Part shown: positions 25,218 to 32,994 of the stretch, piece after piece
How the letters are laid out: the number at the start of each line of letters is the position of its first letter
How positions within the stretch are numbered: position 1 is the first letter of the stretch
Origin: DAORHV01 sp964458645
GTDB lineage: Bacteria > Patescibacteriota > Gracilibacteria > Peribacterales > Peribacteraceae
Assembly: GCA_964458645.1 (NCBI GenBank)
Contig: CAYWJU010000012.1
Location: forward strand, 1-56,300
DNA: 56,300 nucleotides
Reading direction: 5' to 3'
Program-made: the position numbers and the translations under genes
Notes under the pieces: model-generated
What the model was told of the DNA's origin: nothing
Seen by the model: only the letters and a program-made list of their open reading frames with translations
The model's database searches: none

Positions 25218-25949
25218 ATGCGCAATGCATTTCTTGCAGCCACAGGAATCCTGACTATCGGCTTGCTGGCCGCCTGCACGCCGACCACAACGCAGACCAC
25301 CGATACTCCTGGATCATCTTCGTCGTCCTCGGACACCATGATGATGCAATCGTCATCTTCGTCCGATGCGATGATGCCTACGTCCTCGTCTTCATCTTCT
25401 TCCACCGCTACCGCCATGACGAAATCTTCTTCTTCCAAATGGACCTGGGACGGCAAGCTCGTCACCGGCAAGCACACCGCCGTCATTGCCACCAGCATGG
25501 GTGACATTACCGTCGAGCTGAATGCCGACGCCGCACCCAAGACCGCCACGAACTTCATGGCACTGGCCAGCTCCGGCTTCTACGACAACCTCACCTTTCA
25601 CCGCGTCATCCCCGGATTCATGATTCAGGGCGGCGACCCGAACGGCGACGGCACGGGCGGTGCAAGCATTTACGGCGAACGCTTCGAGGATGAAATCGAC
25701 GCCAAGTCCGACCTGTACAAGGTGGGCTACAAGGCAGGCGTCCTCGCCATGGCCAATGCCGGACCGAACACGAACGGCAGCCAGTTCTTCATTATGCAGA
25801 CCGACTACCCACTCCCGCCCAACTACACCATTTTCGGAAAAGTAACCAAAGGCCAGAGCGTCGTGGACGCCATCGCCAAGGTGAAGCGAGACATGCAGAG
25901 CAACATGCCACTGGAGCCAGTGACCTTCTCGGTGAAGAACGTTCAATAA
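25218..25949 (+). CDS. Lipoprotein peptidyl-prolyl isomerase (cyclophilin)
   Basis: The protein has 243 aa. The signal peptide ends in the lipobox LLAAC (Cys about residue 20), so the protein is a lipoprotein. A linker of about 55 residues made of serine runs follows. The cyclophilin domain then shows FHRVIPGFMIQGGDP (catalytic Arg), NTNGSQFFIM and YTIFGKV. It probably assists folding of exported proteins at the cell surface. TAGAAT at 25178-25183, over the murG stop, could serve as a -10 box. The ATG at 25182 is an alternative start but would push the signal peptide away from the end. Confidence 0.93.
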   Translation: MRNAFLAATGILTIGLLAACTPTTTQTTDTPGSSSSSSDTMMMQSSSSSDAMMPTSSSSSSSTATAMTKSSSSKWTWDGKLVTGKHTAVIATSMGDITVELNADAAPKTATNFMALASSGFYDNLTFHRVIPGFMIQGGDPNGDGTGGASIYGERFEDEIDAKSDLYKVGYKAGVLAMANAGPNTNGSQFFIMQTDYPLPPNYTIFGKVTKGQSVVDAIAKVKRDMQSNMPLEPVTFSVKNVQ

Positions 25950-25974
25950 TTGGACTCCGGAAAAACGGTGACTT

Positions 25975-26000
25975 AGGATGCCGCGCTAATGCGGCATCCT
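25975..26000. terminator. Hairpin spanning the start codon of the next gene
   Basis: AGGATGCCGC (25975-25984) and GCGGCATCCT (25991-26000) form a perfect 10-bp stem with a 6-nt loop GCTAAT. It is 26 nt after the cyclophilin stop and could end that transcript, though the T-tract is poor. The ATG at 25989-25991 sits in the loop. Confidence 0.6.
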
Positions 26001-26567
26001 CTTTCACTGTTATTGCCCGAACCCAACCCCGGCATCGTCGCGCAGCTCAGCACGATGAATGCCGAGCCGTGCGGCATTCCGCATCACCGCCGGTGGCTCC
26101 ATGAAGGGAACGACCTCGTGCAGTGCCCAGCGGCCGCAAAAGAAGCGCAGGTGCGCTGCATTCATTCAAAGAACGCCGTATTGCGTGCCGCCGTGCGCGA
26201 AGCGCTGGTACGCCGACTGCTGACGCCGGTGGAGGCCAAGCAGCTGGATCTGTTGTTGGAAGAAGACATCTACGGCCGGGCGTGGGAAGCCGACATGCTG
26301 TCGTTGAAGTTGGGTCAGGTGGTGTACATGAATCAATCGGGAAAGCCGTACGACATCGGGCACGTGCAATCGATGACCGGGTTGGACCCGCTTTCGCACC
26401 GCGTGGAATCACTGACCGATACCGACGCCGTGCGATTGACGGTGGAAGCGCAGACCGCCGCGACGCAGTGGCGCGAGGACGTGCGACAGGAACTCTTGCG
26501 ACTCTTTACCGGCGGACAACGGGATGAGCAGAGGATTGAGGCGCTGCTGCTGGAGCGCGTTGGCTAA
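25989..26567 (+). CDS. Hypothetical protein, 192 aa
   Basis: I do not recognise this soluble protein. The N-terminal 60 aa contain Cys and His (PCGIPHHRRW, QCPAAAKEAQVRCIHS). The rest is mainly helical (EALVRRLLTPVEAKQLDLLLEEDIYGRAWEADML, read in parts) with a Leu/Glu pattern. TAGGAT (25974-25979) ends 9 nt before the ATG at 25989, in line with the leaderless pattern, but it lies in the hairpin. The ATG at 26055 is an alternative start. Confidence 0.5.
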   Translation: MRHPLSLLLPEPNPGIVAQLSTMNAEPCGIPHHRRWLHEGNDLVQCPAAAKEAQVRCIHSKNAVLRAAVREALVRRLLTPVEAKQLDLLLEEDIYGRAWEADMLSLKLGQVVYMNQSGKPYDIGHVQSMTGLDPLSHRVESLTDTDAVRLTVEAQTAATQWREDVRQELLRLFTGGQRDEQRIEALLLERVG

Positions 26568-26588
26568 CAAGCGCCCGGAGCCTCCGCA

Positions 26589-26616
26589 TTGACAAATATG
26601 AAGAAGAACGTACAGT
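26589..26616 (+). promoter_or_regulatory. Promoter of the Nudix gene
   Basis: TTGACA (26589-26594) and TACAGT (26611-26616) are 16 nt apart. The predicted start near 26623 gives a leader of about 75 nt, much longer than those of neighbouring genes. Confidence 0.65.
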
Positions 26617-26618
26617 AA

Positions 26619-26697
26619 AACCTTTCGGCTATCGCCGAGAGGGGACGCGCTTCGGCGCCTCCGCAATGTCCGCTCTTTGTTAGGAAAGGGTTACCAG
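26619..26697 (+). promoter_or_regulatory. Structured leader with Shine-Dalgarno sequence
   Basis: Two hairpins can form: CCTTTCGGC with GCCGAGAGG around TATC, then GGACGCGC with GCGCCTCC around TTCG (one C-C mismatch). A purine-rich GGAAAGGG lies 7 nt before the ATG at 26698 and is a plausible ribosome-binding site. It may be a regulated leader or simply a stable 5' end. Confidence 0.4.
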
Positions 26698-27402
26698 ATG
26701 AGTGCGTTTCCCCGCACGATCCGGCTCGTGAAGCCGGAAGACACCTTCGCCCGTGGCTGGACCGCAGGCGACCACAGCGTCATCCAGAACCTCGGCTTCG
26801 GCTGCACCGTCCCGCACGTGGTGTGGGTGGATAGCACGGGCAAGGCACTGTATGACCAAGTATTGCTCGCCCAATCCGGCGGGGCGTATCTGCTCCCAGT
26901 CCACAGGCCCAGCGGCAAGATCGCGCTGGTCCGCGCCCTGCGCGCTGTGGTGAAGGACATGGACGCCTACCGAAAGCAGTGGCAAGCCGTCGATCCCAAG
27001 AACGCCGAACAGGTCACGCAATTCGCCTTGGACTGTTCGGATCTGTGCCGGTTCTCGTGGGAGATCCCGCGAGGCATGGCTCAGAAATGGGAATCGCTGG
27101 CGAAAGCCGCCAAACGCGAAGGGCAGGAAGAGTCGCGCTATCGCCTGATCGGCACTCCGATGTCTTTGGGTCCCGTCAACGGCGACACGACATTCTTTCC
27201 CCACCTGAACGAAGCGTTCTGGTGTGAGTTGGAGCTGTCGGCCACGGACGTCCCGGAGGACAAGCTGGAAGGGATCGGCCCGTGCAGGTTGGTGAGCCTC
27301 GCCGAGTTCGACACCATGGTCGACTCGCACGAGATCATCTGCGCGCCGACTGAGACCGCCCTTCGTCGCTTCGAGCGCCGGAATCCCGGCGTTCTGCGGT
27401 AA
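26698..27402 (+). CDS. Nudix hydrolase-like protein
   Basis: The protein has 234 aa. A perfect Nudix box is present (G-x5-E-x7-R-E-x-x-E-E): RGMAQKWESLAKAAKREGQEE at about residues 124-144, followed by SRYRLIG. The upstream strands (LLPVHRPSGKIALVRALRAVV) and downstream strands (FWCELELSATDVP) fit the Nudix fold. Such enzymes cleave nucleoside diphosphate-linked compounds; the substrate is unknown. It differs from its neighbours by having a Shine-Dalgarno-like site and a long leader, which may point to a different origin. The ATG at 26677 is upstream of that site and is rejected. Confidence 0.8.
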   Translation: MSAFPRTIRLVKPEDTFARGWTAGDHSVIQNLGFGCTVPHVVWVDSTGKALYDQVLLAQSGGAYLLPVHRPSGKIALVRALRAVVKDMDAYRKQWQAVDPKNAEQVTQFALDCSDLCRFSWEIPRGMAQKWESLAKAAKREGQEESRYRLIGTPMSLGPVNGDTTFFPHLNEAFWCELELSATDVPEDKLEGIGPCRLVSLAEFDTMVDSHEIICAPTETALRRFERRNPGVLR

Positions 27403-27456
27403 CCACTCCGCAATGATCAACCCTTCGAATCGTCCCTGACGAAACGGAACATTGAT

Positions 27457-27488
27457 GAGCCCTGGGGAGTTTCATCTCCCCGGGGCTC
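27457..27488. terminator. Hairpin terminator between Nudix gene and gltX
   Basis: A 13-bp stem (GAGCCCTGGGGAG with CTCCCCGGGGCTC, one T-G pair) closes a TTTCAT loop. It has no T-tract but is very stable and lies in the only gap of this region. Confidence 0.6.
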
Positions 27489-27538
27489 TACCCACAACAT
27501 CATCCATGCCGAGCCAACTTCAGGTATCCTCAGCCCCG

Positions 27539-29005
27539 ATGCGAACACGCTTTGCCCCCTCACCCACCGGCTTGCTGCATATCGGCGGCCTGCGCACCGC
27601 GCTGTTCGCGTGGCTCGTCGCCAAGCAATCGGGCGCCGCATTCACGCTGCGCATCGAGGACACCGACAAAACCCGCGAGATGGCCGGCGCCACCCAGGAC
27701 TTCGTGAACACCATGACGTGGTCGGGACTTACGATTGACGAAGGCGTCATGTTGGATGCCAATGGCGCGATCACCGAGAAAGGCCCCTACGGGCCGTACC
27801 ACCAGTCGGCACGCCTGGGCATGTACAAAGAACACATTGATACGCTGTTGAAGAACGGCCACGCATACCGCTGTTTCTGTACATCGGAGCGTTTGGATAG
27901 CATGCGCAAAGACCAGGAAAAGATGAAGCAGCCGCAGATGTACGACCGCTTGTGTCACACACTCAGCGCGGACGAAGTTGCTAAGCGCGTGGCGGCCGGC
28001 GAGAAGCACGTCATCCGCATGCTGGTGCCGCGCGAGAAAGTCATTACCTTTAAAGATGAGATTTACGGCCACATCACGTTCCGCGGCCACACCGTGGACG
28101 ACCAGGTGCTGCTGAAGGGCGACGGCTTTCCTACGTATCACTTGGCACACGTGGTCGACGACCACTTCATGAAGATGGACATCGTGATCCGCGGCGAGGA
28201 GTGGATCAGCTCGTTGCCCAAGCACCTGATTTTGTTCGAGATGTTCGGCTGGACGCCGCCCAAGTACGCGCACATGCCGCTCCTCTTGAACAAGGACCGC
28301 AGCAAGCTCAGCAAGCGCCAGAACGACGTGTCCGCGTCGCACTACATTGAAAAGGGATACCTGCCCGAGGCGATCATCAACTTCCTGGCGTTGCTCGGCT
28401 GGAACCCCGGCACCACGCAGGACGTGTTTACGTTGGATGAACTCGTGAAGCAATTTTCGCTGGAGCGCGTGCAGAAATCGGGAGCTATTTTTGACTTGGA
28501 AAAACTGGAGTGGCTACAGGGCCAGTGGATGCGCAAAGTGCCACCGGCCGTGTTCGCCGAGAAGATCAAGCCTTTGGTGGAAGCTGTGTATCCGGCTGCA
28601 AAAAATGACCCCAAGTTCGCAGAAAAAGCGGCGCTGGCCCAGGAGCGTGCCGTGTTCTACAAGGACGCACCGGAGATGCTCGATTTCTTCTATGTCGATC
28701 CGCCTGCCGCCACGCCGGAGCTCTTGATCAACGAGAAACAGGGCGTGACGACCGAAACGCTGCCCAAGATCTTTGCGCTCCTGAAAGACACGCTGAACGT
28801 GATCGCCGATGCCGAGTGGAATCTGACGACGATCCAAACCGCACTGACGGCCGCCATTGATTCATCCGGCATGAAGAAGGGGCAAGTACTGTGGCCGCTG
28901 CGCGCGGCACTGACCGGCCGCAAATTCAGTCCCGGCGCATTCGAGGTCGCCACCGCACTCGGCAAAGCCGAGACATTGAAGCGACTGAGCGCCGCCAAAA
29001 TCTAA
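27539..29005 (+). CDS. gltX: Glutamyl-tRNA synthetase
   Basis: GluRS charges tRNA-Glu (and often tRNA-Gln for later amidation). The 488-aa class I enzyme has the HIGH-equivalent HIGG in PSPTGLLHIGGLRT, TLRIEDTDKTR, and the KMSKS-equivalent KLSKR in NKDRSKLSKRQ. The C-terminal anticodon-binding domain is complete. The start at 27539 is set by MRTRFAPSPTG. A -10 box TATCCT (27525-27530) ends 8 nt before it. Whether it is discriminating cannot be decided here. Confidence 0.96.
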   Translation: MRTRFAPSPTGLLHIGGLRTALFAWLVAKQSGAAFTLRIEDTDKTREMAGATQDFVNTMTWSGLTIDEGVMLDANGAITEKGPYGPYHQSARLGMYKEHIDTLLKNGHAYRCFCTSERLDSMRKDQEKMKQPQMYDRLCHTLSADEVAKRVAAGEKHVIRMLVPREKVITFKDEIYGHITFRGHTVDDQVLLKGDGFPTYHLAHVVDDHFMKMDIVIRGEEWISSLPKHLILFEMFGWTPPKYAHMPLLLNKDRSKLSKRQNDVSASHYIEKGYLPEAIINFLALLGWNPGTTQDVFTLDELVKQFSLERVQKSGAIFDLEKLEWLQGQWMRKVPPAVFAEKIKPLVEAVYPAAKNDPKFAEKAALAQERAVFYKDAPEMLDFFYVDPPAATPELLINEKQGVTTETLPKIFALLKDTLNVIADAEWNLTTIQTALTAAIDSSGMKKGQVLWPLRAALTGRKFSPGAFEVATALGKAETLKRLSAAKI

Positions 29006-29008
29006 CCA

Positions 29009-29986
29009 TTACAACCCTGCTTGTTCGACAAGCGCGACAACCGGTTCAACGAGCGCCTTGATACCGGAATCCAAAGCAGCGTCGAAAGAAGAAGTGGGCT
29101 GATCGGGCGCCAAAGCAATTAGCAGCATGGGAACGTTGCTGACGAAACGCACTAAGAGCAGGTCGCGTTCGCGCAGCACCCACAGCTGCTTCTTGAGACG
29201 GTACTGCAGAACGGCGGCAATGAACGGCGGGTTCAGCAGGCCGGGCAGCATGGACGACGATTGTTGTGCGTTGCTTGCCACGCTGAAGGCGGCATCGAAT
29301 TCGGCGTTACCGGTTTTGTATTCGCCTTTGAACAACTGTAGGAACTTTTCGCCCAAACCTTCGGGTGCCAGACTGACAGAGGCGGGGGCGGACGCGCGGA
29401 CCCGGACGCCGACGATGGGCGAGTACTCGGTGCGGGTATGTTTTCCGGCTTGGACCTGGTACCGCAACTCGGCGATCCATACCGAACAATCCCGTTCGCC
29501 GGATTTCCAAGTTCCCCACCATTCCTCGGCAATGCAGGCACTGCTGCCGCGCGGGTGCATGAACGCGGGAAACGCCGTCTGCAATTCCTTAAAGCGGCTG
29601 TTTTTCTCGATGCGGACAACCCAACCGCGGTGCTTGGCGTAGCGCATTTTGGCTACGCGTTCGGCGGCTTGTCGCTTGAGGCGCTCGGTATTGAATTGCG
29701 CGAGGCCGATGAAGAAGAATGGCAATCCGAGCAGCCATGAACTGAATCCGGCGACAATCTGCAGCGCCGTATTATCGAAGCTGTTGGTCAGCAATGGCAC
29801 GAAATTTCCTGCGACGAATAGAAAGCCGCCGATGATAAAGAACATGTACGGATTGCTTTTTTTCACCTCGGTTGACGCAATGCTTTGCGCGGCACGCTCG
29901 GCGTCGGCCAATTGGCCAGCCATGGCAGCGGAAGGCACCTCGGACCCCAGTGGGTCCCACGACGGTATTGGCGCCTCGAAATCCAT
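29009..29986 (-). CDS. Two-helix membrane protein, DUF3137-like
   Basis: The protein has 325 aa. After a polar N-terminus of about 50 aa come two membrane helices (PYMFFIIGGFLFVAGNFV and FSSWLLGLPFFFIGLAQF), then a cytoplasmic domain of about 200 aa. The layout and the end (EFDAAFSVASNAQQSSSMLPGLLNPPFIAAV) recall DUF3137 proteins, whose role is unknown. The ATG at 29986 has CATACT (minus strand, 29994-29999) ending 7 nt upstream; the long ORF to 30259 crosses this promoter and is rejected. It is divergent from the next gene, also a two-helix protein. Confidence 0.6.
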   Translation of the reverse strand: MDFEAPIPSWDPLGSEVPSAAMAGQLADAERAAQSIASTEVKKSNPYMFFIIGGFLFVAGNFVPLLTNSFDNTALQIVAGFSSWLLGLPFFFIGLAQFNTERLKRQAAERVAKMRYAKHRGWVVRIEKNSRFKELQTAFPAFMHPRGSSACIAEEWWGTWKSGERDCSVWIAELRYQVQAGKHTRTEYSPIVGVRVRASAPASVSLAPEGLGEKFLQLFKGEYKTGNAEFDAAFSVASNAQQSSSMLPGLLNPPFIAAVLQYRLKKQLWVLRERDLLLVRFVSNVPMLLIALAPDQPTSSFDAALDSGIKALVEPVVALVEQAGL

Positions 29987-30032
29987 GGCATGCAGTATGA
30001 CATGCCTGCGGGGGACTGGTACACTGCGGTCC

Positions 30033-30482
30033 ATGTCTGAAGTGGAACTCGAAATGAGCGACGGCGGCAAAGCGGTCATTGAAGGAAAGACCAACGTGCC
30101 GTTCAAAACATTCGTCGGGCTTATTTTGCAGCGAAAAGTGCAGACCTTGTTCAAGAAATGCGGCGACGAGCCGGTGATCGTGGACAGCGAGCTGCTCACG
30201 CAGTTGGCCAGTGCGCCCAATGACACGCAAGAAGACCGTAGTAAGTTGGTGCTCGTCACATTTGGCGTGGGTATGTTGTGCGGTTTCTTTATGACTGTCG
30301 TGGCGCTTTTCGTCTTGTTGATGCTGAAAATCCAGCCCAGTGTGGTGGACTACGGCATCGCGGTGGGTGTCATGCTTGTCTTGGGCGTCGTGATCAGCGT
30401 CATGCAAAAGGTGCAAATGAGCAGCACGAAGCAGAAGTTATACGACAGCATGGAGAAGATGACAGACCTTGTGTCGCGCTAA
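30033..30482 (+). CDS. Small two-helix membrane protein, 149 aa
   Basis: A soluble N-terminus of about 70 residues (ELEMSDGGKAVIEGKTN) precedes two membrane helices (LVLVTFGVGMLCGFFMTVVALFVLLML and YGIAVGVMLVLGVVISVM, read in parts), then a short helical tail KLYDSMEKMTDL. The family is unknown to me. TACACT (30020-30025) ends 7 nt before the ATG. murB follows 35 nt later with its own -10 box. Confidence 0.65.
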   Translation: MSEVELEMSDGGKAVIEGKTNVPFKTFVGLILQRKVQTLFKKCGDEPVIVDSELLTQLASAPNDTQEDRSKLVLVTFGVGMLCGFFMTVVALFVLLMLKIQPSVVDYGIAVGVMLVLGVVISVMQKVQMSSTKQKLYDSMEKMTDLVSR

Positions 30483-30517
30483 GTCGTATCCACGATTTCC
30501 GGTACACTGTGTTTCCT

Positions 30518-31384
30518 ATGGAGCTGAAAGAGGCGTTTGCGATCAAAGGCAAAACGACCATGCGCATCGGCGGCACCGTGCGGAAGTACGCCATGCTCCG
30601 GAACCAGGCCGAGTGCGAAGAGGCGGTGAAGGCCGCGGCGGATGCCAAGCTGCCGCTGATCGTGTTGGGATCGGGCTCGAACACCTTGTTCGCCGACGGC
30701 GAGATCGCGGCGATGGTCGTGCAGATCGGCAACGTGAAAACGGAGGTCGCGGGCAACCGCGTGACGGTCGGCGGCGGCAAGAACCTGGCTATGTTGATCA
30801 ATGAGCTGGCTGCCAAAGATATGGACCTGTCGGCGCTCACCGGTATTCCGGGTACAATCGGCGGAGCGTTGTTCGGCAATGCGGGGCAAGGCCCGAAGGG
30901 TGTGTGGATCGATACCTACGTGGTGAGCGTGACTGTGTTGATGGACGGCAAGTGGCGCACCATGACGCGCGAGGAGTGCCGCTTCCGGTACCGCGAGAGC
31001 GCATTCAAAGACCACCCCACGCCGTCGATCATCTGGGAAGCGGTGCTCGAAGTTCCATCGAAACCAGGCGCCGAAGTGAAGGCCAGTGTGGAGGCATTGC
31101 TGAAGAAGCGCATCGAGACGCAGCCGCACCTGAAAACCGCCGGATCATGCTTTAAGGCGGTGGGTGGAACGCCGGCTTGGCAGCTGTTGGACGCAGCAGG
31201 GTTGCGCGGACTGCGCATCGGCGGCGTGGAGATTTCTCCGAAGCACGCCAACTTTCTCATCAATGTGGGCGAGGCGACCTACGCGGATGCAAAGGCAGTG
31301 GTGGAGCAGGCTAAAAAGGCCGTACCGGACCAGCTGGAGGTGGAAATGCGGTTTATCGAGAACGACGGCACTCCGGCATATTAA
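30518..31384 (+). CDS. murB: UDP-N-acetylenolpyruvoylglucosamine reductase
   Basis: MurB reduces the enolpyruvyl group made by MurA to give UDP-MurNAc. The 288-aa flavoprotein shows TTMRIGGTVRKYAML, VLGSGSNTLFAD (FAD loop), LTGIPGTIGGALFGNAGQ, and AGSCFKAVGG with the Ser that protonates the substrate. AGLRGLRIGGVEISPKHANFLIN is near the end. TACACT (30503-30508) ends 9 nt before the ATG. murA is 8 kb away in this window, so the pathway genes are dispersed. Confidence 0.95.
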   Translation: MELKEAFAIKGKTTMRIGGTVRKYAMLRNQAECEEAVKAAADAKLPLIVLGSGSNTLFADGEIAAMVVQIGNVKTEVAGNRVTVGGGKNLAMLINELAAKDMDLSALTGIPGTIGGALFGNAGQGPKGVWIDTYVVSVTVLMDGKWRTMTREECRFRYRESAFKDHPTPSIIWEAVLEVPSKPGAEVKASVEALLKKRIETQPHLKTAGSCFKAVGGTPAWQLLDAAGLRGLRIGGVEISPKHANFLINVGEATYADAKAVVEQAKKAVPDQLEVEMRFIENDGTPAY

Positions 31385-31443
31385 GAACGGAAACGCCCAA
31401 GAAGTTGACTGGGCCGGGTTCGTCTTTAGAGTACGCGCAACCT

Positions 31444-31845
31444 ATGAGTGAAGTCCTTGAACGAACGCCGGCTGCCGAAGCGATTCCAGCCGAGGCCGAC
31501 GATGCCATCGCCGCAATACTGGGCGAACGCGATGTCATCGGCGATGACGCGATGGCGATCGTCCGGGCCGGCGAGCTGCGTACGCAACTCGGCATCTCGT
31601 CCGACTACGACGTGCGTCCGCTCGACGAAGCGGGCACCGTCTTTACGGTGACGATCCCGGACCGTGCGCGTACGCCGGGCACCAAGTCGATCGGCGGCGA
31701 CAAACTGCTGGCGCTCCGGTGGACGGCGGGTGACACGTTCGCGACGCTGGACGGCAAGAGCATGCCGCTTTCCGCCTTGCCTGCCGCGCTTAGCGCCCAT
31801 GACAAAGCGCTCAACTGGTCGGCGATCCAGGGATTGGATTTTTAG
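31444..31845 (+). CDS. Hypothetical protein, 133 aa
   Basis: This soluble acidic protein is not recognised. The first 55 aa are helical and Glu/Ala-rich. The second half (GTVFTVTIPDRARTPGTKSIG, LLALRWTAGDTFATLDGKSM) is strand-rich. A -10-like TAGAGT ends about 11 nt before the ATG. A strong bidirectional terminator follows. Confidence 0.6.
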   Translation: MSEVLERTPAAEAIPAEADDAIAAILGERDVIGDDAMAIVRAGELRTQLGISSDYDVRPLDEAGTVFTVTIPDRARTPGTKSIGGDKLLALRWTAGDTFATLDGKSMPLSALPAALSAHDKALNWSAIQGLDF

Positions 31846-31848
31846 CAA

Positions 31849-31875
31849 CAAAAAACCCCCGGCGCCGGGGGTTTT
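31849..31875. terminator. Bidirectional Rho-independent terminator
   Basis: CCCCCGGC and GCCGGGGG (31856-31871) form a perfect palindromic stem, with an A-tract on the left and TTTT on the right. It serves the 133-aa gene and the convergent ssb gene. Confidence 0.9.
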
Positions 31876-31895
31876 GAACATCAATGTGAAGCGGA

Positions 31896-32777
31896 TTAGA
31901 ACGGCAAGTCTTCGGGCTTGATCTCGGACTCGTATTTAATGTCCGGGATGGACGCACCAACACCCACTGCTTCGCGCTCGACCTGGCTGGCCGCACGCGG
32001 TGCGGACGGAGCGGAAGAACGGGCCGGCATGGACGCACCGTCGGCTGAGATGGCGGCGACTGCATCGGCGTTCTTGATTCCCAGCATGCTGACCTGGTCG
32101 GCGATCACCTCGGTGGTGTAACGCTTCTGGCCGGCCTGCGTCTCGAAGCTGCGGGTCTGGACGCGACCGCAAGCGTACACGCGCTGACCTTTCTTCACGT
32201 TGGCTTGAATGGCGACGGCGAGCTCACCCCATGCCACGACGTTGTGGAATTCGGTGCGCTCTTTCATCTCGCCGGAGGCCTTGTCCTTCCAACGTTCGTT
32301 GGTAGCCACGCCGAACGAGAGGACGCTCTGTCCGCTGGTCGTGGTGCGCAGCTCCGGATCGCGGGTAACGTTGCCAATGACCTGCACGCGGTTGATGCAC
32401 TGCGTAAGAGGAGCGGCGCTTGCGGCGACTTCTGTTTGTCCGCCTTTCGGATCCAAGAGAATCATATCCATGGCGACAACCTTGGTCTTGCTGCGCTTCT
32501 CGCCGGACTGTTCGTCTTCCCAGCTGTCGGTTTGCAGACGGCCGGAAATGTACATTTGGCTACCCGGGCGGACGTACTGTCCGGCCACGTCGGCCATGCT
32601 GCCCCACACCGTGACGGTGTGAAAACTCTTGCCTGAAAGGGTCTCGCCTTTGCCGGACTGAAAGGTGTATGGCACGACAATATTCAGGTCGGTCACGCTG
32701 GTGCCACCAGGCGTCTGGCGGAGGCTGACCGGCTGGGTCTGGTATCCGATGATTTCGATGCGATTCAATGAGAACAT
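31896..32777 (-). CDS. ssb: Single-stranded DNA-binding protein with two OB folds
   Basis: SSB coats single-stranded DNA during replication and repair. The 293-aa protein has two SSB-type OB folds in tandem: residues 1-125 (MFSLNRIEIIGYQTQP, then SFHTVTVWG and YISGRLQTDSWED) and about 125-235 (CINRVQVIGNVTRDPELR, FHNVVAWGELAVAIQ, YACGRVQTRSFE). The C-terminal tail ends in acidic DLPF, the motif that recruits partner proteins. Two OBs per chain are known in Deinococcus-Thermus SSBs, which act as dimers. The start is at 32777; the region upstream to 32885 is leader and holds the palindrome at 32864-32879. This gene is not leaderless. Confidence 0.93.
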   Translation of the reverse strand: MFSLNRIEIIGYQTQPVSLRQTPGGTSVTDLNIVVPYTFQSGKGETLSGKSFHTVTVWGSMADVAGQYVRPGSQMYISGRLQTDSWEDEQSGEKRSKTKVVAMDMILLDPKGGQTEVAASAAPLTQCINRVQVIGNVTRDPELRTTTSGQSVLSFGVATNERWKDKASGEMKERTEFHNVVAWGELAVAIQANVKKGQRVYACGRVQTRSFETQAGQKRYTTEVIADQVSMLGIKNADAVAAISADGASMPARSSAPSAPRAASQVEREAVGVGASIPDIKYESEIKPEDLPF

Positions 32778-32863
32778 CGCTGTGAGGGGAAGAAGTAGAG
32801 GAGGCCTCGAACCGTTGACTCTCATCCGAGTGCGCCGTCGAACGGAGCGTCGGGTTTGAAGAC

Positions 32864-32879
32864 GTGTACGAGGGTACAC
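32864..32879. promoter_or_regulatory. GTGTAC-GAGG-GTACAC palindrome upstream of ssb
   Basis: This 16-mer differs from the yraN/comM site by two bases in the spacer only. It is about 85 nt before the ssb start and about 115 nt before the divergent exported-protein operon. In both places the served gene has a pyrimidine-rich, non-leaderless 5' region with CCTCCT. Confidence 0.6.
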
Positions 32880-32994
32880 CTGCACTTCTTTCGGTCAACG
32901 AAAGCTGCTTGCCGTTTTTTTGAATCTGGCGCCGAATACATTAAGCATTCCGATTTCGGTTTTTTGGCTAACAGAAGTACGATATCTCTCCGGA

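Noticed and set aside
25281..25440. TCATCTTCGTCG-type repeats in the cyclophilin gene, resembling a microsatellite or CRISPR-like repeat
   Set aside because: They are Ser codons of the linker, irregular in spacing and in frame.
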